From positions 1,922,001 to 1,986,000 of the forward strand of contig OZ242051.1 in assembly GCA_965205255.1 (NCBI GenBank): a DNA stretch of 64,000 nucleotides, in the 5' to 3' direction. The notes under the pieces are model-generated. The model was not told the DNA's origin. It made no database searches and worked only from the letters and a program-made list of their open reading frames with translations. The position numbers were made by a program, and so were the translations under genes. The stretch comes from G965205255 sp965205255 (GTDB taxonomy: Bacteria; Pseudomonadota; Gammaproteobacteria; Pseudomonadales; Endozoicomonadaceae). Positions 18,458 through 27,007 of the stretch are shown here, piece by piece; position 1 is the stretch's first letter; every line of letters starts with the position of its first letter.

Positions 18458-19896
18458 AGGAAAGTGTCCTTGCGAGTTGGAGTGATTTTGCTAGACAATA
18501 GCTGAGGGAGAAGAGTGTCTCGTGTTTCTGCGAGAATATTATTTTCTAATCGCTTCTCAATTTGTTTCTCAAGAAGAGTACCTATTAATTCAGTGCCTTT
18601 TAAAATCACTTCATTTGGAGCGATTGTACACTTTGCACTTGATAGGTGCTCTCGCTTGATATGCCCCATAGTTACGGCTTTATCCGCTGCAATTCTTTGG
18701 AACTCGGCCAAGTGATGCTTTGTAAAATAATAGTAGAACCACTTTGGTAACTTCTCGGAAGTGACTTTAAAAAGGTGTTGGTTAAGGGCCGCTTTCCCAC
18801 TGCACCATATATCAACTATCAGCGAGCCTGACCAAGAGAAAATCACATCACCATTGTCAATTATGCACTTTGGCTTAATGTTTGGGGATGCTTTTTCTTC
18901 GCCATCAGCAAATCCTTTTTTTAGCTGTGCAATCTTTACTACTGGAAGGTAATCGTTTTCATCTAGTGGCCTAAATTTCTGAAGGGCTAAACCATTTTGA
19001 TAATGTGCAACTTTGTCGAGTGGTAAAATTTTCCACCCGCAGGGAATTTCCCCAAGTTCTGATTCCTGCATAGCAGATGGAAAGAGCGCGGCGGTTTGGG
19101 CTAGTTGTTCGTAAGCATCAGGTTTTGATTGCTTTAGCTCAGCCAATTGCTTGGCGCTTTTCGCTGCAATAATACTCATAGCGGCAAGCTCGGCATCGAT
19201 TTCTGTTCCGCCAGCCTCTAAAACCGAAATTTTTGCTTTGACCGGATCAAAATCGACAAACCAACTCTTAAACAATGCTTGGGCGATTTGCTCTAGGGTT
19301 TGGTTGGTTTGGGTGTTTAGCTCTAATTTTTCGTTTAACGTAACTACATGGTTAGCAATGAACTTCTGACTATCAATTGGAGGTACTATCACCGGCAATT
19401 TTAACTGTCCAGTAATACCAAGATATGCTCGAGTTGAACCGGAGCCGGCCCATAAAGCCATTAAAGATTGAAAGAATGGAGAATCAAAATAGGCTTTTAA
19501 GTAGACATTAGATAGTTTTTGATCATCTATTACTCGGTAATACGTGACTTGGGGAGTCAGTATGATATAAGGGTAATCATTTTTTTGAACTATGGCTGTT
19601 CTGCCGATGGTTGCTTTGTGAGAAATTAAAACATCTCCTGATTTCGCAAATCCTTTGCGCAGATTGTTAGCCTGTTTTTCTATTATGAATTTGCAACCTG
19701 ATAAGTCAATGCGACCAGCATTAAGGTCAGAAGCCATTATAAATGGTACCCCTTCGGAAACATAATCCGATGACTTAGGGTGAATCTCGCCATGATTACC
19801 ATCTAAGGGTTTTTGAATTATTCCATCCTTGATAAGTTGCTCAACGGTTTTAACCTCCCAGCCTCTTGGTAACTCGAATGGAATATCAAAACTCAT
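18454..19896 (-). CDS. hsdS: Type I restriction-modification specificity subunit S
   Basis: This protein determines the bipartite DNA target for both methylation and cleavage. Two target-recognition domains are visible (residues ~5-180 and ~280-440). Each is followed by a conserved helical spacer: TLEQIAQALFKSWFVDFDPV in the centre and NNILAETRDTLLPQLLSSKI at the end. The ATG at 19896 is chosen because it overlaps the hsdM stop (ATGAGTTTTGA), giving translational coupling. A TTG two codons earlier is possible. The product is 480 aa. The actual target cannot be read from sequence. Confidence 0.93.
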   Translation of the reverse strand: MSFDIPFELPRGWEVKTVEQLIKDGIIQKPLDGNHGEIHPKSSDYVSEGVPFIMASDLNAGRIDLSGCKFIIEKQANNLRKGFAKSGDVLISHKATIGRTAIVQKNDYPYIILTPQVTYYRVIDDQKLSNVYLKAYFDSPFFQSLMALWAGSGSTRAYLGITGQLKLPVIVPPIDSQKFIANHVVTLNEKLELNTQTNQTLEQIAQALFKSWFVDFDPVKAKISVLEAGGTEIDAELAAMSIIAAKSAKQLAELKQSKPDAYEQLAQTAALFPSAMQESELGEIPCGWKILPLDKVAHYQNGLALQKFRPLDENDYLPVVKIAQLKKGFADGEEKASPNIKPKCIIDNGDVIFSWSGSLIVDIWCSGKAALNQHLFKVTSEKLPKWFYYYFTKHHLAEFQRIAADKAVTMGHIKREHLSSAKCTIAPNEVILKGTELIGTLLEKQIEKRLENNILAETRDTLLPQLLSSKITPTRKDTFL

Positions 19897-21634
19897 AACC
19901 AATCCCCGCTAAATTGTCCTTAATCGCTTTTTCCAATCGATCTGACTCTTCAAACTGGGACTTAAGCTGTACTGTCAAACGTTGCATTTTTTCTGGGAAT
20001 GGTTCGCTATCTTCTTCTGTTTCCGCTGCGCCTACATAACGGCCGGGGGTGAGCACAAAGTCGTGTTTTTTAAGGTCATCAATAGAAGCTGAGTAACAGA
20101 AGCCTTTAATATCTTCGTAATTCTCACCTTTTTTCCATGCATGGAATGTATAAGCAATTTCGGCGATATCATCCGCTGTAAAGTCACGTAACGCACGGTC
20201 TTTCATAAATCCCAGATTGCGCGCATCAATAAATAAGGTTTCGCCGCGACGGTCGCGTTTTCCCCTTTGCCCTTCTGAAGAGCCACCTTTTTTGTTTTTG
20301 GTTAAGAACCAAATACAGGCTGGAATTTGAGTGTTGGTAAATAGCTGTCCGGGTAAGGCCACCATACATTCCAGTAAATCGGCTTTGATAAGTGCTTTTC
20401 TGATTTCGCCTTCATTGTTGGTATTTGAACTCATAGAACCATTCGCCAGCAATAAGCCCATAGAGCCGTTATCGTTCAGGTGATGCAGCATGTGCTGAAT
20501 CCAGCCATAGTTGGCATTACCCTTTGGCGGTGTACCGTATTTCCAGCGCACATCATCTTCGAGTTTTGCGTGCCACCAGTCTTTAATATTAAATGGCGGA
20601 TTGGCCATCACATAGTCGGCACGAAGGTCAGGATGCTGATCATCCAGAAAGCTATCTGCATTTTTTTTTCCAAAGTTGAAATCAATACCGCGAATGGCCA
20701 TGTTCATGGCAGCTAACTTCCATGTGGTGGGGTTGCTTTCTTGTCCGTACACAGAAATATGTTTTCTCTGCTCTGCCGCATTGTAGCGTTTTTCTTTGGC
20801 GTGGGATGCAATGAATTTATCATTACTTACAAAAAAACCACCGGCACCCATCGCCGGATCATACACCCGCCCTTCGTAAGGCTCCAGCATTTCAACAACG
20901 AGCGTGACGATACTTTTAGGGGTGTAATATTGCCCGCCCTGTTTACCTTCTGCGAGGGCAAACTGCCCCAAAAAGTACTCATAAATATGGCCGAGAATAT
21001 CTTTGCTGTGAAGATTAAGCTTTTGCTTGTTGTGTTCAGGATTGCGAAAACTGGTATCTGAGAATTTATTAATGAGTTCGGTTAAATTGTGGTTGTCTAC
21101 TTCATAACGGCTGATACGTGGCAGAACACCTTTTAATTTCGGGTTAGCGAGTTTATTATCTATCTTGCAGATTTCGATGGATTCAAGGGCGTTGTCTATT
21201 AGCTTCGAAACAGAAGTAAGCTTGAATTTATCCCCCCCCTGACCATTAGGTGAAGAGCCTAGCTCGATTTCAGTGCCAATTGGACGCGCAGCAGCGCTTT
21301 TTAAGAATTCCCAGCGCGCCTGTTTGGGCACCCAGAAAACGTTTTTTTCTTGATAGCACTCGTGTCGTTCTAGCTCCTTATTTACTTCATCGTTGTACTC
21401 TTCGTCGGATTCGTAATCTTCACGTGGCATGTAGTAGATGCTGTCATCTTGTGTGAAAAGATATCTAAGCTCTTCCCGACGCTCTTCATATGCGTCGGAT
21501 ACATATTTCAGGAAGATAAGACCCAGTACAATGTGCTTATAGTTGGCTGCATCCAGATTATTGCGAAGTCGATCGGCTGAGGCCCAAAGCTTTAAATCAA
21601 GCTTCTTTAAAAACTGTTGTTCTGCGTTGTTCAT
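19886..21634 (-). CDS. hsdM: Type I DNA methyltransferase subunit M
   Basis: This is a 582-aa N6-adenine methyltransferase. The N-terminal domain (1-165) is followed by the catalytic domain with AdoMet motif I DPAMGAGGFF (259-268) and motif IV NPPF (345-348). It has the expected family length. The codons for Q132 to D135 form an uninterrupted run of eight G on the coding strand (21239-21232), a potential slippage site. As the first gene of the operon it should be driven by a promoter in 21635-21700. Confidence 0.95.
   Translation of the reverse strand: MNNAEQQFLKKLDLKLWASADRLRNNLDAANYKHIVLGLIFLKYVSDAYEERREELRYLFTQDDSIYYMPREDYESDEEYNDEVNKELERHECYQEKNVFWVPKQARWEFLKSAAARPIGTEIELGSSPNGQGGDKFKLTSVSKLIDNALESIEICKIDNKLANPKLKGVLPRISRYEVDNHNLTELINKFSDTSFRNPEHNKQKLNLHSKDILGHIYEYFLGQFALAEGKQGGQYYTPKSIVTLVVEMLEPYEGRVYDPAMGAGGFFVSNDKFIASHAKEKRYNAAEQRKHISVYGQESNPTTWKLAAMNMAIRGIDFNFGKKNADSFLDDQHPDLRADYVMANPPFNIKDWWHAKLEDDVRWKYGTPPKGNANYGWIQHMLHHLNDNGSMGLLLANGSMSSNTNNEGEIRKALIKADLLECMVALPGQLFTNTQIPACIWFLTKNKKGGSSEGQRGKRDRRGETLFIDARNLGFMKDRALRDFTADDIAEIAYTFHAWKKGENYEDIKGFCYSASIDDLKKHDFVLTPGRYVGAAETEEDSEPFPEKMQRLTVQLKSQFEESDRLEKAIKDNLAGIGYEF
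21232..21239 (-). repeat. Poly-G(8) tract inside hsdM
   Basis: Eight consecutive G residues on the coding strand span codons 132-135. The length seen keeps the frame open. A gain or loss of one base would truncate HsdM early, before the catalytic motifs. Confidence 0.8.
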
Positions 21635-21685
21635 ATTCTGTATTTACTCTTATCACCGGCGGTTGGTGTCTGTCTAATAGAACTA

Positions 21686-21720
21686 GAAACTTAATTGAGA
21701 GATAATATCTGTTAATCAAT
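21686..21720 (+). repeat. Direct repeat flanking the restriction-modification operon (right)
   Basis: This is the partner of 14700-14734 (33 of 35 identical). It is followed by ggtgttcagtATGAGTCAGG, the start of a short ORF fragment, suggesting the repeat is the left end of an insertion sequence. Confidence 0.65.
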
Positions 21721-21732
21721 AAAGGTGTTCAG

Positions 21733-21935
21733 TATGAGTCAGGAACGTACTTACAAGCAATACTCGGCTCTGTTGCAAAAAACGGGGTTCAATTGTATCA
21801 AAAAAACGTCTGTGCTTGTTTTGCAATCCATGTAAAGAAGTAAAAAACTAATCATACGCCCTCCGCCAAAGAAAAAAAAGAGCTGGTCACTGCACCTTAT
21901 ATCCTTGGTAAAATGGTTCTGTTGCAAACTCGACA
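21733..21935 (+). mobile_element. Insertion-sequence debris with two IS6-type ends
   Basis: A short ORF start (MSQERTYKQYS) is interrupted at ggctctgttgcaaa. A second ggttctgttgcaaac motif lies at about 21914. Both match the terminal inverted-repeat type of IS6-family elements (GGxxCTGTTGCAAA). No transposase body remains between them. Confidence 0.5.
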
Positions 21936-21957
21936 CATCAAAGCTGAGTCAGTTTCC

Positions 21958-22341
21958 CAAATCTATCAAAGGGGTCAACTCGATCCTGCCAGCATAAGTA
22001 TCAAAGGGGTCAGACTCGATTGAAGTATTATTTATAACATCAAAGGGGTCATAATATCAAAGGGTCACATCAAAGGGGTCAGACTCGATTGAAGGAACAT
22101 CAAATAATATGTCACATCAAAGACTCATCAAATAAAGGGGTCAGCATCAAAGGGGTCTCGATTGAAGTAATTGGTCTATGCTTGAGTGTTTTCTGAAGAG
22201 GAGAGTACTCATTATGGCCCGTCCGCCGCGTTTTATTCTTTCGCACATCAAAGGGGTCATCAAAGGGGTCACACATCAAAGGGGTCACACATCAAAGGGG
22301 TCAGACTCCACATCAAAGGGGTCAGACTCGATTGAAGTAAT
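21958..22341 (+). repeat. REP array upstream of RAYT 1
   Basis: About twelve copies or part-copies of the unit aaaggggtcagactcga(ttgaag), many shortened to atcaaaggggtc, stand in one orientation with irregular spacing. The unit recurs inverted downstream of both RAYT genes. Irregular spacing and lack of unique spacers exclude CRISPR. Confidence 0.85.
22214..22243 (+). pseudogene. RAYT start fragment
   Basis: The leader and first ten codons (MARPPRFILS) of a RAYT gene occur here and break directly into REP units. The same ~90-bp leader plus start is repeated intact at 22327-22413, showing a local tandem duplication. Confidence 0.75.
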
Positions 22342-22383
22342 TGGTCTATGCTTGAGTGTTTTCTGAAGAGGAGAGTACTCATT

Positions 22384-23124
22384 ATGGCCCGTTCGCCGCG
22401 TTTTATTCTTTCGGGTTACCCTCAACATGTGATCGTTCGTGGCAATAACCGTACACCCATTTTTTGTGCTGAAGACGATTATCATTTTTATCTGGATTAT
22501 CATTTTTATCTGGAAAAATTACTGGAAGCCTGTAACAGGCACGCTTGCCATGTGCATACTTATGTTTTGATGACTAATCACGTGTACTTACTTGTCACGC
22601 CTGATGAGCGGATTAGTTTGGGCAAAATGGTACAAATGCTAGGTCGTTATTACGTTCAGTATTTTAATCATATGTACCATCCTACAGGTACTTTATGGGA
22701 AGGTCGCTATAAAGCCAGCATGATCGATTCATCAATCTATTTGTTAACTTGTATGCGCTATATAGAGTTAAATCCGGTGCGCGCAGGAATGGTTGGGCAT
22801 CCTGGTGATTATCCTTGGTCAAGTTATGCTGTTAATGCGGAAGGAAAAGAAAGTAAGTTTGTGACACTTCATGAGGAGTATAAAGGATTAAGAAAAAGTA
22901 TGGCAGAGTGTCAAAAGTCTTATAAAACATTATTTGAACACCATATAAACTTAGAGCACCTAGGTGCTATTCGTGACTCAGCGAATAAAGGTTGGGTATT
23001 AGGGCGTGATAGATTTCGTAAAAATGTTGAAGAAGAGTTAAAAAAAAGGGTTAGTCCTGTGAAACGAGGAGGTGACAGACGATCATCAGTTTATAAGGAA
23101 AAATGTAGAATCAATAGAGTCTGA
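22384..23124 (+). CDS. REP-associated tyrosine transposase, copy 1 (HUH motif altered)
   Basis: This 246-aa member of the Y1/TnpA_REP family normally nicks single-stranded REP DNA through a catalytic tyrosine. Family features are GYPQHVIVRGNNR, LEACNRHACHVHTYVLMTN, GTLWEGRYK and YIELNPVRAGMV. The metal-binding HUH pair is normally H-V-H. Here it is H-V-Y, because codon 22585-22587 is TAC, whereas the copy at 25379 has CAC. It also has an in-frame duplication of six residues (YHFYLD). Both changes suggest loss of activity. The start ATG at 22384 is preceded by AGAGGAG; the upstream ATG at 22348 lacks family similarity. Confidence 0.85.
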   Translation: MARSPRFILSGYPQHVIVRGNNRTPIFCAEDDYHFYLDYHFYLEKLLEACNRHACHVHTYVLMTNHVYLLVTPDERISLGKMVQMLGRYYVQYFNHMYHPTGTLWEGRYKASMIDSSIYLLTCMRYIELNPVRAGMVGHPGDYPWSSYAVNAEGKESKFVTLHEEYKGLRKSMAECQKSYKTLFEHHINLEHLGAIRDSANKGWVLGRDRFRKNVEEELKKRVSPVKRGGDRRSSVYKEKCRINRV

Positions 23125-23170
23125 CCCCTTTGGTTTGCTTTGACCCCTTTGGTTCTTTTGACCCCTTTGG
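23112..23170 (-). repeat. REP units downstream of RAYT 1
   Basis: Three units (tctgacccctttgg) lie in inverted orientation relative to the upstream array. The first overlaps the stop region of the transposase gene. Confidence 0.75.
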
Positions 23171-23198
23171 TTCTTTGGTTTTCCCAATTCTGTTTAGC

Positions 23199-23400
23199 AT
23201 ATTTATTGCATAAATCAGATAAAGTAATTCCAATTCTAGGAACAAAGTCTATAAGCCATTTGCGAGATAATGTAGGATCTATTAATGTTGAATTGTCATC
23301 TGATGAAATGGTGGAATTAGAGTCATTAGCTCCCATTGGTATTGCCAGTGGTGCGCGTTACAGAGACGGAGCAATGAAGAAATTTGAATTTACCTGGTGA
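23199..23400 (+). pseudogene. Aldo/keto reductase C-terminal fragment, copy 2
   Basis: The in-frame tail runs YLLHKSDKVIPILGTK, NVGSINVELSSDEM and IASGARYRDGAMKKFE, ending at a natural stop. It matches the last ~65 residues of aldo/keto reductases. The catalytic N-terminal barrel is missing, so it is a relic. Confidence 0.7.
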
Positions 23401-23639
23401 TGGGGTATCGTTAATTTATCTGAAGATTTGTTGTCATATATACAACTCAGTGGCGCTTATCAATGGGAGTTAGCTTCCAGCTGAGGAGCATACTTTACAA
23501 GCTGTATTAATAATGAATGCATTATCTATCAGATAGGTCTTATTTTGCAACAGAATCCTCTCAAGTACCCCAAGCCAGCATACACAGAGGTCCCTGCGGG
23601 ATCATCTGTGAGCCGGTAAGGGGCGCTGGCCCTTAACCC

Positions 23640-23942
23640 CTAAAATCCCTTTGGGGTCTTACGTTTTTTTCCAACCCGAATAAATCCAGCTATACCAATT
23701 GCTAGCCCTGTTATGGCGCAAAAAATAGTGCTGAATAGGTTATGGTGCACTGATAAGCTAAACGCTTGTTCTGAACGTGCAAAGTGGAAAAAACCAGCGC
23801 ATGTTATTCCTGCAAAAAACAACCACAAATAACTGAGAATGGACTTAGTGTCTTCGCCTTTGAAAATTTTTGGGTATGTATACCAAACTATCAAAACACT
23901 AAGTATTCCAAAAGGTACATATACGTATGCTGGAATAATCAT
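23640..23942 (-). CDS. Small three-helix membrane protein, putative immunity to the DUF4225 effector
   Basis: The 100-aa protein has three hydrophobic segments (residues ~3-22, ~37-55 and ~70-90) and a basic tail (GKKRKTPKGF). Its ATG overlaps the DUF4225 stop (ATGA), so the two are translationally coupled. Tight coupling of a small membrane protein to a T6SS toxin candidate is typical of immunity genes for membrane-active toxins. The assignment is by context; I do not recognise the family. The left copy is inactivated by a nonsense mutation. Confidence 0.65.
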   Translation of the reverse strand: MIIPAYVYVPFGILSVLIVWYTYPKIFKGEDTKSILSYLWLFFAGITCAGFFHFARSEQAFSLSVHHNLFSTIFCAITGLAIGIAGFIRVGKKRKTPKGF

Positions 23943-24670
23943 CTAAAGTCATCTTCCGAACTTTCTGCTGTGTAGATATCTCCAACAATTTCAGTAAATA
24001 AACCTCTTTTTGAAGCATTTTTAAATTCACGAATGTAATTAATGGGATCCTTTCTATACAGTTTTCTTATAGGCATTCCAAACTCATTAGATTTAACTGA
24101 TAGTCTCATGAGTCCACTGGCAGATGAACCCAAATCTATAGCATCAAAGGTCATCGCACCCTGTTTCTTGCCCAGAACAATTTCATCAAGCTTTTTGGTA
24201 ATATTCCAGTCGTAGTGGGTACTGGCTGACAGGTTAACCAGATCGCTAATACCTCCCCCTGTATTACCTACACCCTGATAAACAAGCACTAGACCTAATG
24301 GCCATGCAGGCGTGAACAGTAAACCTGTGCCGGTTAGCACTTGTGATACGCCACCATACAACGACAGCGCTTCTTCACCCAGCTTTACGCCTTCAGCAAA
24401 GAACCTACCCGCAGCATCTCCCAGATGGGTTACTATGGACATGTACTCTGGTGTAGAAAGGTCAGTCTTTGCGACAGGATTAGCTGTCCACTGGTTTTGG
24501 ATACCTCCAAGAAACTCCGCTGCCTCCCGACACATGCACATTTTTAGCTGTGGGTCCCTGATGTGCAGGTTAATACCGTTTTGCAGGTTGTGAATGGTGA
24601 TTCCACACTGATGAATCAGCTCTTGCCGAGTGTATTTATCTTCACTAGACAATGGGCTTTCTCCAGTCAT
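23939..24670 (-). CDS. DUF4225-domain protein, putative T6SS effector
   Basis: The ~243-aa protein matches my recollection of DUF4225 in its C-terminal half: LYGGVSQVLTGTG, VYQGVGNTGGGISDL, AMTFDAIDLGSSASGLMRL and DPINYIREFKNASKRGLF. DUF4225 domains are found as extensions of Hcp (Hcp-ET effectors). Here the gene lies in a different frame from hcp and overlaps its last 26 bases. The ATG at 24670 (MTGESPLSSEDK) is preferred; a TTG at 24733 would lengthen it. Glycine-rich hydrophobic stretches (~95-135) suggest membrane insertion. Frameshifting could fuse it to Hcp. Confidence 0.65.
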   Translation of the reverse strand: MTGESPLSSEDKYTRQELIHQCGITIHNLQNGINLHIRDPQLKMCMCREAAEFLGGIQNQWTANPVAKTDLSTPEYMSIVTHLGDAAGRFFAEGVKLGEEALSLYGGVSQVLTGTGLLFTPAWPLGLVLVYQGVGNTGGGISDLVNLSASTHYDWNITKKLDEIVLGKKQGAMTFDAIDLGSSASGLMRLSVKSNEFGMPIRKLYRKDPINYIREFKNASKRGLFTEIVGDIYTAESSEDDFR

Positions 24671-25151
24671 CTGAACCTGATGTACCGCAGGCTTCATGCT
24701 GCCAGTGAATAGCGCGATAACTGAATGAGACAATCTCGGATGGGGCGTCTGCTGAGGTGCGACGATCTACCATATCTGACTGAATATCTGTAATGATGGC
24801 ATCAGTCAGTGAGATAGTGTAGTAATGCTCCTGCTGACCACTGCTGTTGATACGCATGAGTTTGAGGGTGAAGTCTGAACAGACCTCACCAGAGCACAAA
24901 GTGTTATGAAGTAGTGGCGAGCTTTTATCCAACAGCTTAACGATAGTGAATTTACCGTGTCTGCGCTGACCTGAAGGCTGGCCGGACTGTGTATCTGTGG
25001 GTAGTCCTACGTGATGGCTATATGCCTGAACAAGAATTTCATCTTCGTGCCCTTCCTGCCACAGATTATTCACAGACTCCATTGTGAATGCGCCTGCGCT
25101 AATGTGTCCCTGCTTGTCCCCTGTCAGGCTTAAATACCCTGGATTAGACAT
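24645..25151 (-). CDS. hcp: Hcp-family T6SS tube protein (orphan copy)
   Basis: The 168-aa protein is homologous over its full length to the Hcp at 63204-63725. Shared landmarks are SxTGDKQGHI near the start, EGHEDEILVQ, GQPSGQRRHG, LLDKSSPLL, DAIITDIQ and the C-terminal GTSGSDDWRKP. Hcp hexamers stack to form the inner tube and carry effectors in the lumen. This copy lies 9 kb outside the T6SS locus and is followed by a toxin and immunity candidate, so it is probably a dedicated carrier. It ends naturally rather than by truncation. Confidence 0.9.
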   Translation of the reverse strand: MSNPGYLSLTGDKQGHISAGAFTMESVNNLWQEGHEDEILVQAYSHHVGLPTDTQSGQPSGQRRHGKFTIVKLLDKSSPLLHNTLCSGEVCSDFTLKLMRINSSGQQEHYYTISLTDAIITDIQSDMVDRRTSADAPSEIVSFSYRAIHWQHEACGTSGSDDWRKPIV

Positions 25152-25275
25152 CTTGTTTTCTCTTACTTTTTTGGTCTTAAATTATTGATTCGCGTCGTAT
25201 GGTATCACAGATAAAGGGGGCTGTTGAAATCTGTCATCAAAAATGAAAATTATTGTTCTGGTCAACCTTTACCGC

Positions 25276-25345
25276 ATCAAACATCAAAGGGGTCAGACTA
25301 AAACATCAAAGGGGTCACATCAAAGGGGTCAGACTCGATTGAAGT
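25276..25345 (+). repeat. REP units upstream of RAYT 2
   Basis: Three units of catcaaaggggtc, two with the cagact extension, lie in the same orientation as the array before RAYT 1. They join the duplicated block directly. Confidence 0.75.
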
Positions 25346-25353
25346 AATTGGTT

Positions 25354-26056
25354 TATTCTTTCGGGTTACCCCCAACATGTGATCGTTCGTGGCAATAACC
25401 GTACACCCATTTTTTGTGCTGAAGACGATTATCACTTTTATCTGGAAAAATTACAGGAAGCCTGTAACAGGCACGCTTGCCATGTGCATGCTTATGTTTT
25501 GATGACTAATCACGTGCACTTACTTGTCACGCCTGATGAGCGGATTAGTTTGGGCAAAATGGTACAAATGCTAGGTCGTTATTACGTTCAGTATTTTAAT
25601 CATATGTACCATCGTACAGGTACTTTATGGGAAGGTCGCTATAAAGCCAGCATGATCGATTCATCAATCTATTTGTTAACTTGTATGCGCTATATAGAGT
25701 TAAATCCGGTGCGCGCAGGAATGGTTGGGCATCCTGGTGATTATCCTTGGTCAAGTTATGTTGTTAATGCGGAAGGAAAAGAAAGTAAGCTTGTGACACT
25801 TCATGAAGAGTATAAAGGATTAGGAAAAAGTATGGCAGAGTGTCAAAAGTCTTATAAAACATTATTTGAACACCATATAAACTTAGAGCACCTAGGTGCT
25901 ATTCGTGACTCAGCGAATAAAGGTTGGGTATTAGGGAGTGATAGATTTCGTAAACATGTTGAAGAAGAGTTAAAAAAAAGGGTTAGTCCTGTGAAACGAG
26001 GAGGTGACAGACGATCATCAGTTTATAAGGAAAAATGTAGAATCAATCGAGTCTGA
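25354..26056 (+). pseudogene. REP-associated tyrosine transposase, copy 2 (5' end lost)
   Basis: This copy is nearly identical to copy 1 but lacks ~60 bp holding the ribosome site, start codon and first few codons. The leader (aagtaattgg) joins straight to ttattctttcgggtt. The HUH motif is intact here (TNHVHLLV), and GTLWEGRYK and YIELNPVRAGMV are present. A GTG at 25379 would give a 225-aa protein, but without a ribosome site. It is probably silent. Confidence 0.8.
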
Positions 26057-26342
26057 CCCCTTTGGTTTTTGAATCAATCGAGTCTGACCCCTTTGGTTAT
26101 GATCGAGTCTGACCCCTTTGGTTGTGTAGAATCAATCGAGTCTGACCCCTTTGGTTTGACCCCTTTGGTTGTTTGGTTAGGGTTTGGAATCAATCGAGTC
26201 TGACCCCTTTGGTTTGGGTTGGACCCCTTTGGTTTGGTTGTGTAGAATCAATCGAGTCTGACCCCTTTGGTTTTTGTGACCCCTTTGGTTTTTGCGAGTC
26301 TGACCCCTTTGGTTGTATGACCCCTTTGGTTGCACTTTGGTT
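26041..26342 (-). repeat. REP array downstream of RAYT 2
   Basis: About eleven units (tcgagtctgacccctttgg, several shortened to gacccctttgg) lie in the orientation opposite to the upstream arrays. Spacers of 5-30 bp are themselves partly repeated (gtgtagaatcaa). The array runs into the truncated ankyrin gene. Confidence 0.85.
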
Positions 26343-26350
26343 GCAAAAAG

Positions 26351-26740
26351 ATGCTTAAAGATCATAAGTATAAAGATTGTTTAGAGGCTGTTTATAGTGT
26401 TCATAATGAGCAGCGGAAAAATCGATTAACCTCAAAGAATTTGATTGCTATTGGAAAAATACTACTGGATGCTGGTGCTGATCCTAACCATGAGCATGGT
26501 CAACCAATCCCTGGATATACGCCACTGATGCTGGCTGCTGAATCAGATGAAACTGCTGAGATTTTTGAATATATGCTGCAAAAAAGCGGAAATCCTCAAA
26601 AAACATATATAGATCATATAGGTCAAAGAATTAATTGCTGGATTATCGCAACTGCATTTAAGTCAGCCAAAATTATTGCTATTTTGAAAAGATCCTCTTC
26701 TGCAACAGCAACCTTATCCGGTGCCCACTGTATAAATTAA
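26351..26740 (+). pseudogene. Ankyrin-repeat protein fragment
   Basis: Up to 129 residues remain from the ATG at 26351. ILLDAGADPNHEHGQP, GYTPLMLAAESDE and IFEYMLQKSG form one recognisable ankyrin repeat with degenerate neighbours. Ankyrin proteins of host-associated bacteria are usually much longer. The 5' end abuts the REP array, so the gene was probably truncated by REP expansion or insertion. Whether the fragment is translated is unknown. Confidence 0.55.
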
Positions 26741-26755
26741 AAAATTAATCAGTAG

Positions 26756-26781
26756 AGGGGACAACTATCCTGACACAGGGG
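26756..26781 (-). repeat. Right arm of long-range inverted repeat bounding the accessory island
   Basis: The reverse complement matches 13310-13335 at 23 of 26 positions. The remaining sequence to 27007 has no gene; it should contain the prfB promoter. Confidence 0.5.
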
Positions 26782-27007
26782 CTTGCAATCTCTCCTTGTC
26801 TTTATTCATAGCTCGGATAGTTCCTTTCCGCTTTTGCTAATGACGTAACCTTACATGTACGCTATTTCCGGCGTTTATTGATATGAACGTATTAATTATA
26901 TGGTTTGTTTTTTATAAAGGTATCAGGGTTATTATGCGTAGAGTATTCTTTGAGACAGATATTTGATAGAGTACCCAACTTGTTATTATTTTCTCATTGG
27001 AGAAACT

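Larger units (their letters stand above)
23199..25274. repeat. Duplicated effector block, right (intact) copy
   Basis: This is the full-length counterpart of 13351-14699. It is inserted between REP units of two RAYT copies. The stretch 23401-23639 has no gene. It includes an IS6-like end (ttgcaacagaatcc, about 23536) and GC-rich imperfect inverted repeats (ggtaagggg / cccttaacc) just past the immunity-like gene, a possible terminator. Confidence 0.85.

Noticed and set aside
21958..22341. CRISPR array
   Set aside because: Units vary in length, spacing is irregular, spacers are not unique and no cas genes are near. A RAYT gene next to it explains the repeats.
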